DNA of 64,000 nt, taken from positions 496,001 through 560,000 of the forward strand of contig NZ_JADEWH010000002.1 in NCBI RefSeq assembly GCF_015207755.1, in the 5' to 3' direction. This document shows positions 29,950-40,298 of this stretch, in pieces. The notes below the pieces were generated by a model, which ran no database searches, was not told where the DNA came from, and saw only the letters and a program-made list of their open reading frames with translations. The DNA is from Nodularia sp. LEGE 06071 (GTDB lineage: Bacteria > Cyanobacteriota > Cyanobacteriia > Cyanobacteriales > Nostocaceae). How positions within the stretch are numbered: position 1 is the stretch's first letter; every line of letters starts with the position of its first letter. A program made the position numbers and the translations under genes.

Positions 29950-30800
29950 CTACTTAGCTCCTATAATTTCTTGATGGTGCATATATTTACTTTTATTCCC
30001 TGCAAAATCACTGCTGTGTAAACACCCATTTTCGGTGATAGCTGGCGTGGTGTAGCCATAGATGCAGATTATTTTGACTCCTCTTGATCAGGGGAGAAGC
30101 CGCAGGCGGTGGGGTTCTTTCTATGGGTCTTCATATGCAAATAGTATAAGTCAGGAGTAAATTAGTGAATGCTGCTACTACTTATATCCTGCCATTATCT
30201 ATAAAATCAGTAATTTTCACGTCACCCTCTGTAGAGATTTCAATCAAACACTAATTTATCAACTATTTCGATTACCCGCTCAATACCTGTATGTGATTTG
30301 GGGAATTATTGAAATTAGTTCCTCGTGAACCCAGTTAAAGTTTTGGGGAAATTTTCTCTAGTTTTCTTCGCTGAAAAGTAAATATTAATACATTTACAAT
30401 AAATTTATATTATGTGTTTTTTTGGTGAATTTTTGGTGAATATGAAATTTTTATTCCCTATAATTTGTTATTAAATGTGTAAGTCAATAGCAAAGGTGAA
30501 AATCCATGCAAATAGATATCACAGTCCTGACAAAAGTAAATGTCTAAAATCTACAGGGGAGGATTTGAGGATTGTTAATCTTTGACTATTGGCGTTTACT
30601 GGAAAATTCATCTCATACACATTTGAACTTGTAGCAAAAAATATAGCTAGTTTTTTCAGGATAGAAATTTGGCGCAGTTACTGACAAAAAAATGGGGGAA
30701 GTTTTATGTATTTTATTTTACTTAAAACTCATTTTTTTGCTGTTTATTTGTATTTAATCTCAGTCACTGAATGCCATGAATCATAACGGCTAAAAATAAG
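29950..30800. other. Long intergenic region of the polysaccharide locus
   Basis: 851 bases with no supported gene, A/T-rich, between two divergent transcription units. A GC-rich palindrome-like stretch lies at about 30082-30112 (GGGGAGAAGCCGCAGGCGGT). It probably holds promoters and long leaders; nothing specific can be named. Confidence 0.4.
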
Positions 30801-33017
30801 ATGCGAACTAGAATAACACAGCAGTTTGGCGAAATTTACCAAAAGTTTAATCAATACATCAAGAGGCTAACACGAAATAGGAATTTTCAGAGGTTAAAAT
30901 TTGTCAATTTTGTGCTGATTATAGCTATAGGCGTAATTTTTACGGCTCTTGGGGTTTCCAATGATGGGGCTAACAGTAAAACAGCCCCACCCACATATCA
31001 AACCTCTTGGATTGGTAATACATTTGGTGGTGGAGAAAAGTGGGTACAAAATAACATTGAGGGTATGTATGTTGCACCCAATGGCACAGTTTATACTAAT
31101 AGCATCTGGGACGAAGCTGGCAGAGAAGCCGGAATATATCAAGATGGCAATGTGATTGGTAAATTGAGTGATACCCACGGCTGGAGTCGGACTGGGGGAG
31201 AAGCTGTAACGGCAAATAATAAATATGTTTATATTGCCATGCGCCAAGGTGCGGTGAACAGAAAAGACCAAGACTATCCCTCGGAAGGCACAAATTGGTA
31301 TTGCGTCAGACGCTATAACTTAGCTGGGAAAGCTGCACCCTTTGCTGAAGGACGTGGTTGGGATAAAAGTATGTTAATTGTCAGTAACAACAGTGCAGTT
31401 ACTGGATTAGCTACGCGGGGAAATGAGTTATATGTCAGTGATGCTGCTGCTAATCGCCTGCGTGTGTACAACACTGAAACCATGAAGGAACTACGCAGCT
31501 TTAGTGTTGCGAATCCAAGGGGGATAACTGTTGATAAACAAGGAACTTTGTGGATTATTCAAGGCAAAAATGCCAGTAATTCTGCGAAGATTCTGCATTA
31601 TTCCCCGGAAGGAAAGCAATTACCCCAAGAGATCACTAATATTGTCGAACCAAGTGCGATCGCAATTGATCGTCAAGACAGACTTTTAATCGCGGAAAAT
31701 GGCCCTCGTCAGCAAGTGCTGATTTACCAAATTAAAAATCAGCCAGTACAGGTGAGTACTTTTGGTAGTCAGGGGGGAATTTATGGCGGTGTGGCTGGTG
31801 AAGTCAAAGATTTGAAACTTTACGGTTTGACTGGAGTCGGTACAGATGACGCAGGAAATATCTATGTAAATAGTAATGGTTTCAATAAATCAGGCACAGA
31901 TTTACGCAAGTTTTCATCATCGGGAAAGCTGGTATGGCGATTATTGGGCTTGATCTTTGTGGATAACGCTGATGCTGATCCCCAGGGTGATGGAGTCAAT
32001 TTATATACCAAACAAGAACAATTTTTGATGGATTATCAAAAGCCGGCTGGTAAGCAATGGACTTACCAAGCCTACACATTAAATCCTTTCAAATATCCGC
32101 AAGATCCACGTTTGAATACATCGCCGGATGCTACCTGGGTGCGCCGCATCCAAGGGAAACCCTTTGTTTTCCTGAGTGATATGTATGAAAGCTTTCTGCA
32201 AATTTATCGCTTCAATCCCGAAACAGACGGCAAAATTGCGATTCCGGCGGGAATGTTTGTGGGGACTCATGGTAGTGGGGGAAAATCAATGCGGGGAGAT
32301 TGGCCGCCGCAGCAACCAGAAGCCGGAGAATGGATTTGGCGCGATCGCAACAAAAACGGTAAATTTGACAAAGGTGAATACGATACCAGCAAAGATTATC
32401 CTTACATCGGCGGATGGTGGGTAGATACTAAAGGAGATGTCTGGAAAACCTTGCGAACCAAAGACGGTATCCGACACTATCCTTTGCAGGGACTAGATGA
32501 TCATGGTAACCCCATCTACACCTATAGTTCCATGCAAAAGCACAAAACCCCCAGCCTATTTAGCGATTTGCGGCGGATTGAGTATTTGCCTGAAACCGAT
32601 ACGATGTATTTATCAGGCTTTACACAGGATCATCCAGCCGTTGGTGATGACACCAAAGTTGTGGGATCTGAGATTGTGCGTTTCGACAATTGGAGTCGGG
32701 GAAACAGCACACCCCGTTGGCGCATAGTAGTTCCCCACGATACCACTGGTAAACGCGAAGTTTCCACCGCAGCGATGAGTATAGCCGGAGATTATGTTTT
32801 TGCCGTGACTGTAAAAACAGCAGAAGTATATATCTATAATGCCAAAACAGGGGATTTGGTCAAAAAATTAACACCAGGCCCAGAAGTTGCAAAAGAAAGT
32901 GGCTGGGTTGATATTCCCTATGGGATTCGGGCTATGCGGCGGTCTAATGGCGAGTATCTCGTATTTGTAGAAGAAAATGCTAAAGCCAAAGTGATTGTGT
33001 ATCGCCTGAAGCTATAA
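30801..33017 (+). CDS. Exported NHL/SMP-30-like beta-propeller protein
   Basis: The 738-residue protein has a basic N-terminus and one hydrophobic segment (about residues 34-51, FVNFVLIIAIGVIFTALGV), a signal anchor or uncleaved signal. The rest has many propeller-type repeats: NIEGMYVAPNGTVYTNSIWD, NPRGITVDKQGTLWIIQGKN, PSAIAIDRQDRLLIAENG, GTDDAGNIYVNSNG. At about residue 515 stands DRNKNGKFDKGEYD, which looks like an EF-hand or dockerin-type calcium loop. No catalytic residues can be assigned. It sits between glycosyltransferase genes, so a role in a surface polysaccharide is plausible. Confidence 0.75.
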   Translation: MRTRITQQFGEIYQKFNQYIKRLTRNRNFQRLKFVNFVLIIAIGVIFTALGVSNDGANSKTAPPTYQTSWIGNTFGGGEKWVQNNIEGMYVAPNGTVYTNSIWDEAGREAGIYQDGNVIGKLSDTHGWSRTGGEAVTANNKYVYIAMRQGAVNRKDQDYPSEGTNWYCVRRYNLAGKAAPFAEGRGWDKSMLIVSNNSAVTGLATRGNELYVSDAAANRLRVYNTETMKELRSFSVANPRGITVDKQGTLWIIQGKNASNSAKILHYSPEGKQLPQEITNIVEPSAIAIDRQDRLLIAENGPRQQVLIYQIKNQPVQVSTFGSQGGIYGGVAGEVKDLKLYGLTGVGTDDAGNIYVNSNGFNKSGTDLRKFSSSGKLVWRLLGLIFVDNADADPQGDGVNLYTKQEQFLMDYQKPAGKQWTYQAYTLNPFKYPQDPRLNTSPDATWVRRIQGKPFVFLSDMYESFLQIYRFNPETDGKIAIPAGMFVGTHGSGGKSMRGDWPPQQPEAGEWIWRDRNKNGKFDKGEYDTSKDYPYIGGWWVDTKGDVWKTLRTKDGIRHYPLQGLDDHGNPIYTYSSMQKHKTPSLFSDLRRIEYLPETDTMYLSGFTQDHPAVGDDTKVVGSEIVRFDNWSRGNSTPRWRIVVPHDTTGKREVSTAAMSIAGDYVFAVTVKTAEVYIYNAKTGDLVKKLTPGPEVAKESGWVDIPYGIRAMRRSNGEYLVFVEENAKAKVIVYRLKL

Positions 33018-33565
33018 GCATTCGCACAGAGTTAATCTTGCCTTCTTGAGTATAGCAACCGCCAAGGAGGTTAAGACATCAACAGATAATCAAACTTAGG
33101 CAGCAAAAGAGTTTTAACCCACTCCCCCGGTTACTGAGCGCAGTCGAAGTAACTCCCCAGCTATACATAAATAATCAAAGCCGGGTTTGTGTCTGTTCTC
33201 TAGCAGCCCGGTGTTTTTATGTCTTTTTTTTCTCTGTTTACTCTGTGGTTAATAAAACAATTTATCTACACAATTTTATCAAATAAAACAACCTCATTTA
33301 GCAATAAAAATTTAGTCATGATTCGGCAAATTGAGACATTAGTTTATATTTCAATTTTGCCTTTTACCAAAAAAATAAATTCTTTCAATTAAAAGCAGCA
33401 ATAATTAAATTACGGTAATGTAACAGGAAAGAACATTATTTCCATTAAATCAAACAAAAAATCACAGGAACTCTGATTTCAGAGATAATAAATGAACATA
33501 ATTTGAGGAAACCAACTTGCTAACTCGATGTAATTAGGTTGTTTTTTATAAATAACTAAGTAGTT
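33018..33565. other. Intergenic region before the PIG-L gene
   Basis: 548 bases with no gene. A hairpin-like CCGGG...CCCGG followed by GTTTTT at about 33181-33219 could terminate the propeller gene. The rest is A/T-rich. A short dispersed sequence with GAGCGCAGTCGAAGT lies at about 33136. Confidence 0.4.
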
Positions 33566-34375
33566 ATGACAGTGAAAACTCATCTTCAACGTTTACAAAA
33601 ACTATTTCCTCACCCCTGGCTAGAGCAATTACAATATATCCACTCTAGTTTATTGTGTAGATGGATTTTGCTTCGTGGCAGTCAGCCTTTAGCATTTAAC
33701 CAAAAACCAGCAATGGTGTTTTCTCCTCATCAAGATGATGAAACCTTGGGCTGTGGGGGAATGATTGCTCATAAGCGTGAACAGGGAATACCAGTGATAG
33801 TTGTGTTTCTGACAGATGGACAGGGATCAGGTGGTTCAGTGGCAAATACTCAAAACAATATCGTCCAAATTCGCCAACAAGAAGCAATAGAAGCATTAGG
33901 AATTTTAGGTGTAGAAGCCTCAGAAATTCATTTTTTAGCCAAACTAGATGGGAGTTTGCAAAATTTAAAAAATGATGATAAACAACAGATAATTTCCCAT
34001 GTAGCTGAACTGATTCGATATTATCAACCAGAAGAAATTTATGTCCCTCACAGAAAAGATTGTCATCAAGATCATGAAGCTACATATGAATTAGTTAAAG
34101 CAGCCATGTCTGACAAAAAGCTGATCCGGGTCTACGCACAAAATAATCTTACAGTTGAATTACTACAATATCCCATCTGGTTATTCTGGAGAGCGCCGCT
34201 ATTTATTCTACTCAAGTTACAGGATATAGCAGCAGCTTACTGTTTTTCGATCACATCAGTTCAAGAAAAGAAAAATAGAGCGATCGCCTCATATACATCT
34301 CAACTGGCTAGCCTACCTCGTGGCTTTATTAAACGGTTTTTAGGCTCTTATGAAATCTTTTTTAAGGTTGACTAA
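33566..34375 (+). CDS. PIG-L (LmbE-like) family deacetylase
   Basis: A 269-residue zinc-dependent deacetylase of the LmbE/PIG-L family. FSPHQDDETLGCGGMIAHKR carries the metal-binding HxxDD, and VPHRKDCHQDHEATYELV supplies the third histidine. Members remove the acetyl group from N-acetylglucosamine bound to lipids, small thiols or antibiotics. The gene is followed 20 bases later by a GT4 gene and is probably co-transcribed with it, so the substrate may be a GlcNAc-containing glycolipid or sugar chain. Confidence 0.88.
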   Translation: MTVKTHLQRLQKLFPHPWLEQLQYIHSSLLCRWILLRGSQPLAFNQKPAMVFSPHQDDETLGCGGMIAHKREQGIPVIVVFLTDGQGSGGSVANTQNNIVQIRQQEAIEALGILGVEASEIHFLAKLDGSLQNLKNDDKQQIISHVAELIRYYQPEEIYVPHRKDCHQDHEATYELVKAAMSDKKLIRVYAQNNLTVELLQYPIWLFWRAPLFILLKLQDIAAAYCFSITSVQEKKNRAIASYTSQLASLPRGFIKRFLGSYEIFFKVD

Positions 34376-34395
34376 CTGCTGAGGAGAAAAATTCT

Positions 34396-35505
34396 ATGCG
34401 GATATTACATATTATCAATCATGTGCAGAACATTGGTAATGGAATTGTCAATGTAGCAATAGATTTGGCTTGTTTACAAAGTCAAGATGGTCATACTGTG
34501 GCTGTAGTTTCAGATGGAGGAGAATATGAGGCATTATTAGGATTTCATGATGTCAGACACTGGCAATTAAGTCAGTCTAGGGAACCCCTAAATCTTCTCA
34601 AAGCTGCTTGGCGTTATCGACAGATTGTGCAAGAATTTCAGCCAAATATTGTCCATGCACATATGATGACAGGAGTTGTACTAGCAGGGATTTGCAAAAG
34701 CGGCTGTAAGTACAATTTAGTTTCTACAGTACATAATGAGTTCCAGCGTAGTTCAGTCCTCATGGGATTGGCGGATCGGGTAATTGCAGTCAGTCACGCA
34801 GTCGCTAAATCAATGGTGCGGCGAGGTATACCACAAAAAAAGCTGCGGGTAATATCCAACGGGACATTAAACAGTCCCCGACATCGCAACATTCAAGATT
34901 ACCAACCGCTACCCCTACAGCGTCCAGCAATTACCACTGTGGCCGGGATGTATACCCGCAAAGGAATTGTGGAGTTAATTACGGCTTTTAGCAAAATTGC
35001 GGCAGAATTTGCCCAGGCACATCTATACTTAGTTGGAGATGGGCCAGATCGCTCCTTGTTTGAGACAATGGCGCAAGATACAGTTTATAGCGATCGCATT
35101 CATTTTGAAGGTTTCCAGGCAGAACCGCAACGTTATATGCTAGCAACCGATATTTTTGTCCTGGCTTCACACTACGAATCCTTTGGTTTAGTGTTAACAG
35201 AGGCGCGGGAAGCAGGTTGTGCAATTATCGCCAGCGATGTAGACGGTATTCCGGAAACTTTAGATAATCGCCAAGCTGGTATTTTAGTTCCACCTCAAGA
35301 TAGTCAGACTTTAGCAACAGCTTTAACACAATTACTCAAAGATCCTGTAGAGTTACACAGGTGGAAATGTCGCGCCCAAGAAAATTTACAGCGTTTCAGT
35401 GCGGCGCGTGCGAATCAAGAAACGCTGGAATTATACAATGAATTAGCTACAAACTACAATGCCCCGCAAGTAGTAACCAGAAAAAAAATTTTAACTGGTA
35501 AATAA
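34396..35505 (+). CDS. Family 4 glycosyltransferase
   Basis: A 369-residue GT4 enzyme: MRILHIINHVQNIGNGIVNV, VHAHMMTGVVLAG, VISNGTLNSPRH, TTVAGMYTRKGIVELITAFS, HFEGFQAEPQRYMLATDIFV and the signature ESFGLVLTEAREAGCAIIA. GAGGAG before ATG 34396 is a good ribosome site. It pairs with the deacetylase gene upstream. An enzyme that adds a sugar to a GlcNAc-containing acceptor, followed or preceded by deacetylation, would fit, but the order is inference. Confidence 0.9.
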   Translation: MRILHIINHVQNIGNGIVNVAIDLACLQSQDGHTVAVVSDGGEYEALLGFHDVRHWQLSQSREPLNLLKAAWRYRQIVQEFQPNIVHAHMMTGVVLAGICKSGCKYNLVSTVHNEFQRSSVLMGLADRVIAVSHAVAKSMVRRGIPQKKLRVISNGTLNSPRHRNIQDYQPLPLQRPAITTVAGMYTRKGIVELITAFSKIAAEFAQAHLYLVGDGPDRSLFETMAQDTVYSDRIHFEGFQAEPQRYMLATDIFVLASHYESFGLVLTEAREAGCAIIASDVDGIPETLDNRQAGILVPPQDSQTLATALTQLLKDPVELHRWKCRAQENLQRFSAARANQETLELYNELATNYNAPQVVTRKKILTGK

Positions 35506-35597
35506 CTCAAGGTTTGTAGTGAGGACTATAGTCCTCTCTACGAGACGCTACACGGTAAAGTCCAGAAAATTTGGGCTGTTGTTTGATTTGTCAGTCC

Positions 35598-37253
35598 TTA
35601 ATTTTCTGCTAATAGTGCCTTTGTTGCTGATACCCCTGCTTTTTGCAATTGTCGCTTGGTTTGAAACAGCAATAAACCTAAAATACCTGCGTGTCCCAGA
35701 ATTGCTAGAAAAGCATCCATGACATTTAAGGAATAATTAGTTGGTGGGAATAAAAATATGGATGGTGCAACTATCGAAAAGAACCACAGGAAACTTTGGT
35801 TACTAGGATCGGAAAACAACATGAATAAAACAATCGGTGGCAAGATAATTACCGCCCCCACAATGCCATTAGTCCATAATAATCGCTGCTCATTTTTCAT
35901 GAATAAAAGGAGTTGGGCTAAGGCTGCATAGATCAGCACTAAACTAAATGCAAAAATTAAAGCTGCAAAAGCACTAATTTTGTCCCATCCATGACTTGAT
36001 GCCAGAGAAAGAGAAATATATACACTTATACTGGTAATAGCAATTAAAGCATTGATGGCGATCGCCAGTACACTCGGACTTTTTTCACCCCAAATTAAAT
36101 CCTTGATTAACTTGCGCTTACCGGGATGTTTCACACTATAAATGTGCTGATATCTAGCCCAATCTTGTAGGGTTTGGTGATTCGGGGTAAGGGCAGCAAT
36201 CAGATATAAAAACAGCCCCGAATTTAGCAAGAGCAAAATAAAAAAGTTTTCCTTTACCTCTGAATGCCAATTGGCACAGCCTAAAGTAATTATAGCACAG
36301 CTAGTAGTTAGTAAATAACTCTGCTGTTTACTCAACATTGTGGCATTTTGATCACGATAGCAACGTTGTAGAGATTGCCAGATAAAGTAAATTCCCATGA
36401 AGTAAATCGATAAAGTAAAACCGATGCTGAGGGCAAAACTATCTCCTAATGGGAGACCGAACCCATGAAAATCAGCAAGTGTGGAACTGTCTGAAAAATG
36501 GGCAATAAAATATTTTGGACTAATTAGCCCAAATACTAGCAATGGATGATTCCTTGTAATACTATGTTTTAGTAATGCTTCAGTAAAGAGCAGAAAACCC
36601 AACATGAACGTGCTTCCTAACCAAGATTGAAACCCGTTTAGCCAAGAACCTACTAAGCCAAAGAGTAATGCACTACTGTAGTAAAAAAAGGTAGCGGCGA
36701 GCAAGATTAGATAAAACACAAAAATTTGATTCAAGGGTAATTTTGCATTCAAACCTAACCAAAAATGGAACGGAATTGCTAGCAATACTAAAATATACAA
36801 AAGGATGGGAACACCTAAAATTTTACCAAGGAGAATACTTTGGGGGGATTGGGGGCTAAGACGAATAAAATTTAGTGTATCTCGCCTTTCTTCGGTGGCT
36901 AAGTCATTGATGAGTAAATAAGTTCCACCGACTAAAACGACAAAAATTGTCATCAAACTGAGCAAATTAAAAATATCTTGATACCATAATTGCCAATTCA
37001 TAATGACATGATCGTAATTATCTAAAATACAGTCTGCTATACCATATTCAAGTTTACCTGTACAATACTTATGAGAAAATGGCAATTCGATCAGGGTTGA
37101 CGGCAGTTTAGCTTGAAAAACCATGAAGAGTATAAACTGACCCAGCAAAGATATAGATATTGCTAACAGCACGTTGCGAATTTTTAACCGCCCTTTAAGT
37201 TCTCGTAAGAATTGAGGGTTTAATTCGCCTAGTTTATCCATGAAATTGAGCAT
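35598..37253 (-). CDS. ABC transporter permease, tandem copy 1
   Basis: A 551-residue membrane protein with about 12 hydrophobic helices and no ATPase motif. LATEERRDTLNFIRLSPQSP, then QSILLGKILGVPILLY, is the ABC-2-type element that contacts the ATPase. HPGKRKLIKDLIWGEKSPSV lies in a cytoplasmic loop. It is a paralogue of the gene at 37515 and the two C-terminal thirds are nearly identical. I start it at ATG 37253 (MLNFMDKLGELNPQ), nine bases after GGAG; the frame to 37268 starts with TTG inside that site. The ATPase gene lies upstream at 39203. The substrate is unknown. Confidence 0.82.
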   Translation of the reverse strand: MLNFMDKLGELNPQFLRELKGRLKIRNVLLAISISLLGQFILFMVFQAKLPSTLIELPFSHKYCTGKLEYGIADCILDNYDHVIMNWQLWYQDIFNLLSLMTIFVVLVGGTYLLINDLATEERRDTLNFIRLSPQSPQSILLGKILGVPILLYILVLLAIPFHFWLGLNAKLPLNQIFVFYLILLAATFFYYSSALLFGLVGSWLNGFQSWLGSTFMLGFLLFTEALLKHSITRNHPLLVFGLISPKYFIAHFSDSSTLADFHGFGLPLGDSFALSIGFTLSIYFMGIYFIWQSLQRCYRDQNATMLSKQQSYLLTTSCAIITLGCANWHSEVKENFFILLLLNSGLFLYLIAALTPNHQTLQDWARYQHIYSVKHPGKRKLIKDLIWGEKSPSVLAIAINALIAITSISVYISLSLASSHGWDKISAFAALIFAFSLVLIYAALAQLLLFMKNEQRLLWTNGIVGAVIILPPIVLFMLFSDPSNQSFLWFFSIVAPSIFLFPPTNYSLNVMDAFLAILGHAGILGLLLFQTKRQLQKAGVSATKALLAEN

Positions 37254-37304
37254 AATTGGCAACTCCAAAAATAGACAATCATAATTCTTGACTGCTGAGG
37301 ATGC

Positions 37305-37371
37305 TTATTTGTGTCCTAATTTTGAGAAAAGACTTTCTCCGTCTTCTTGAGTGTAGTAAAAATCCCAGATA
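37305..37371 (-). pseudogene. Relic of the ABC ATPase 3' end between the permeases
   Basis: Reads DFYYTQEDGESLFSKLGHK then stop, matching the ending of the ATPase at 39203 (DFHCTQEDLESIFLKLGHKQAS). It stands just upstream of permease copy 1, the same position the complete ATPase gene has before copy 2. So the duplicated unit included the ATPase end. Confidence 0.85.
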
Positions 37372-37514
37372 GTTCAGTTAAGCCTAAAAGTCAGCGTCTC
37401 GGTAGGTTGGGTTTTGTTCCTCAAGCCAACACCAAAAAATCCTGGTTTCTTTGGGTTTTACTTCGTTCTATCCAACCTACAAATATTTTATTTTTTCAGA
37501 GTAATAAAATAACG

Positions 37515-39032
37515 CTAATTTTCTGCTAATAGTGCCTTTGTGGCTGATACCCCTGCTTTTTGCAATTGTTGCTTGGTTTTAAACAGCAATAAACCTAAAA
37601 TACCTGCGTGTCCCAGAATTGCTAGAAAAGGAGTTATTACACCTAATGAATTATTAGTTGGTGGATATAAGAACAGGGTTGGTGCATTTATAGAAAATAA
37701 CCACAGAAAACTTTGGTTTCCAGGATCGGAAAACCACATGAATAAAACAATCGGTGGCAAGATAATTACCGCCCCCAAAATGCCATTAGTCCATAATAAC
37801 CTCTGCTCATTTTTCATGAATAAAAGTAATTGAGCTAAGGCTGCATAGATAACTACTAAACTAAATGCGAAAATTAAAGCTGCAAAACCATTAATTTTGT
37901 CCCATCCATGACTTGATACCAGAGAAATATATACACTTGTACTGGTAATAGCAATTAAAGCATTGATGGCGATCGCGAGTACACTCGGACTTTTTTCACC
38001 CCAAATTAAATCCTTGATTAACTTGCGCTTACCTGGATGTTGAACATGATAAATGTGCTGATATCTCGCCCAATCTTGTAGGGTTTGGCGATTCGGCGTA
38101 AGGGCAGCAATCAGATAGAAAAACAGCCCAAAGTTCAGAAATATTAAACTTAATAAAGCTTCTACATCTAGATTATTGAAGCATCCTAACGTAATCGCTG
38201 TAAAGCTAGTAGTGAGTAAATAACTCTGCTTTTTACTCAAAATTGTGACATTAGGCGTATGATAGCAACGTTCTATAGATTGCCAAATAAAGTAAATTCC
38301 AATGGAGTAAACCAATACACTAAAGCCGGCTGTAATGGTAAAACTCTTTCCTAATGGTAGACCGAACAAATGCAAATCAGCTAGGCTGAAACTGTTGTCA
38401 TAATTAGGAATAAAATATTGGGGATTAATTAGTCTGAATACTGCTGGAATCTCCGTTTCATTACCATGCAAATCTTTCTGAGTCAAGATCAAAAACAGTG
38501 TGAGGAAGCCACTTCCTAACCAAGCTTGAGAACGACCTAACCAAGAACTTACTAAGCTAAATAGTAATGCGCTACTATAGTAGAAAATACTAGCAGCGAA
38601 CAAAATCACATAAAAAAACAAAATTTGATTCAAGGGCAATTTTGCATTTACACCTAACCATACATGGAAAGGAATTGCCAGTAATATGAACATATTCCCC
38701 AGAATGGGAACTCCCAGCATTTTACCAAAAAGAATACTTTGAGATGATTGTGGACTCAGACGAATAAAATTTAATGTGGTTCGCCGTTCTTCGGTAACTA
38801 AATCATTGATGAGTGCATAGGTTCCACAGATGATAATGGCTATTATTTCAATCACACTGAGCCAACTATAAGGAAGTAGTGATTCCCCGTCTAGGGCAAA
38901 TGCTAAGAATATGAACTGAAATACAAAAGATATAAATCCTACTAACAAAACATTGCGTTTTTTTAAGCTTCCTTTAATTTCTCGGAATAATTGAGGGTTT
39001 AATTCGCCTAGTTTGTACTTGAGATTGAGCAT
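37515..39032 (-). CDS. ABC transporter permease, tandem copy 2
   Basis: A 505-residue paralogue of the gene at 35598, with LVTEERRTTLNFIRLSPQSS and the same HPGKRKLIKDLIWGEKSPSV loop. It lacks about 45 residues present in copy 1 after the first helix. The last 150 residues of the two proteins differ at only a few positions, pointing to recent duplication or gene conversion. Start ATG 39032, with GGAG nine bases before it. It follows the ATPase gene by 170 bases and is probably in its operon. Confidence 0.82.
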   Translation of the reverse strand: MLNLKYKLGELNPQLFREIKGSLKKRNVLLVGFISFVFQFIFLAFALDGESLLPYSWLSVIEIIAIIICGTYALINDLVTEERRTTLNFIRLSPQSSQSILFGKMLGVPILGNMFILLAIPFHVWLGVNAKLPLNQILFFYVILFAASIFYYSSALLFSLVSSWLGRSQAWLGSGFLTLFLILTQKDLHGNETEIPAVFRLINPQYFIPNYDNSFSLADLHLFGLPLGKSFTITAGFSVLVYSIGIYFIWQSIERCYHTPNVTILSKKQSYLLTTSFTAITLGCFNNLDVEALLSLIFLNFGLFFYLIAALTPNRQTLQDWARYQHIYHVQHPGKRKLIKDLIWGEKSPSVLAIAINALIAITSTSVYISLVSSHGWDKINGFAALIFAFSLVVIYAALAQLLLFMKNEQRLLWTNGILGAVIILPPIVLFMWFSDPGNQSFLWLFSINAPTLFLYPPTNNSLGVITPFLAILGHAGILGLLLFKTKQQLQKAGVSATKALLAEN

Positions 39033-39202
39033 AATTGGCAACTCCAAAAATAGAAAGTGTAATTATTGATTGACTAAGGGACTTCCAAGGAATAAAATCC
39101 CCAATTAATTTGTAGTAACATACCATTATCCTTAAGCTTCTGGTGGGTTACGCTGCGCTCACCCACCTTACAATTTTTGGGGAATTTATTTTTTGGTGTT
39201 CC

Positions 39203-40153
39203 CTAAGATGCTTGTTTGTGTCCTAATTTGAGGAAAATACTTTCTAAGTCTTCTTGAGTGCAGTGAAAATCAGTGATGGGAATACCGGAAACAATTAGCG
39301 ATCGCAATAAATCAGCGCTATCTTCCTCTGTACCCGAAAAATTGACTCGCAAGCTGTTTGTACCGAGTATTTTCTCCCATTGTTTCACCAAGGGATAATT
39401 TTTTAATTCACTTTCCAGAGATTCTAAATTCCCCAGAGTTGATAAAATAATTTGTGGCTGAGAAAGGCGTTTGTAAAGTTCTGGCAATGAAGTACTTTCT
39501 ACTAAAAAACCCAACTCCATAATTCCTACAGAAGTACACAGTTCGGCTAAATCACTGAGAACATGGGACGAAATTAAAATTGTCATCCCGGCTTCTTGCA
39601 AGGATTTGATGATTTGCCGAAACTGCATTCTCGCAATCGGATCAAGTCCAGAAACAGGCTCATCTAAAAGTAGTAAAATTGGTTCGTGAATAATCGTCCG
39701 TGCTAAACTCAAACGCTGTTTCATCCCCCGTGATAGGGTAGAAATCAGACTGTGACGTTTATTCTCCAGTTGTATAAGTTCTAAAACTTCATGTAAGCGT
39801 TGAGTTCGCCGTGGTTCTCGCAAACGATACAGCCGGGCAAAATAATCTAAGTAATCCCAGACGGTTAAATCTTCGTATAGGGGATAGTCATCAGGTAAGT
39901 AGCCCAGGTGACGCTTGAGTTGAGAGTTACTTTTGTCAAGTCGCAGGCGATCGCCATTAATATAAATCTCACCCGTAGTTGGTTCTTCCGCAGTAGCCAA
40001 CATTCGGATGAGAGTGGTTTTACCAGCACCATTGGGGCCAATTAATCCATAGACTTCACCTGCGGGGATTTCTAAATCAACATCATTGACAGCAACGTGT
40101 CGTTCAAATTGCTTTGTTAATCCACAGGTCTGAATTGCTAATTCTTTTACCAT
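39203..40153 (-). CDS. ABC transporter ATP-binding protein
   Basis: A 316-residue ATPase. Walker A is GPNGAGKTT (about residue 38), the Q-loop lies in LGYLPDDYPLYEDLTVWDYL, the signature is LSRGMKQRLSLA and Walker B is ILLLLDEPVSGLDPIARMQF; the switch His is in SSHVLSDLAEL. It belongs to the ABC-2-type exporter ATPases (CcmA/NatA-like) with a C-terminal extension of about 80 residues. First gene of the unit with the two permeases. Such systems export lipids, polysaccharides or ions; nothing here decides which. Confidence 0.93.
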   Translation of the reverse strand: MVKELAIQTCGLTKQFERHVAVNDVDLEIPAGEVYGLIGPNGAGKTTLIRMLATAEEPTTGEIYINGDRLRLDKSNSQLKRHLGYLPDDYPLYEDLTVWDYLDYFARLYRLREPRRTQRLHEVLELIQLENKRHSLISTLSRGMKQRLSLARTIIHEPILLLLDEPVSGLDPIARMQFRQIIKSLQEAGMTILISSHVLSDLAELCTSVGIMELGFLVESTSLPELYKRLSQPQIILSTLGNLESLESELKNYPLVKQWEKILGTNSLRVNFSGTEEDSADLLRSLIVSGIPITDFHCTQEDLESIFLKLGHKQAS

Positions 40154-40298
40154 AGCTGCTACAGTAGGGCGGTTGTTAAAATATTAACTTATCCTTTGTA
40201 TACAGCCTTTTTTAGTCTGGTTTCGGAAATTGCAACTAATTTTTTTATTCAAGTCTTTGGGCGTAATCACCACAGAATCTGCTGGATATCAATTCTAG

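Noticed and set aside
37347-37529. Sixty-codon plus-strand frame between the permeases
   Set aside because: Runs antisense over the ATPase relic and has no ribosome site; not a gene.
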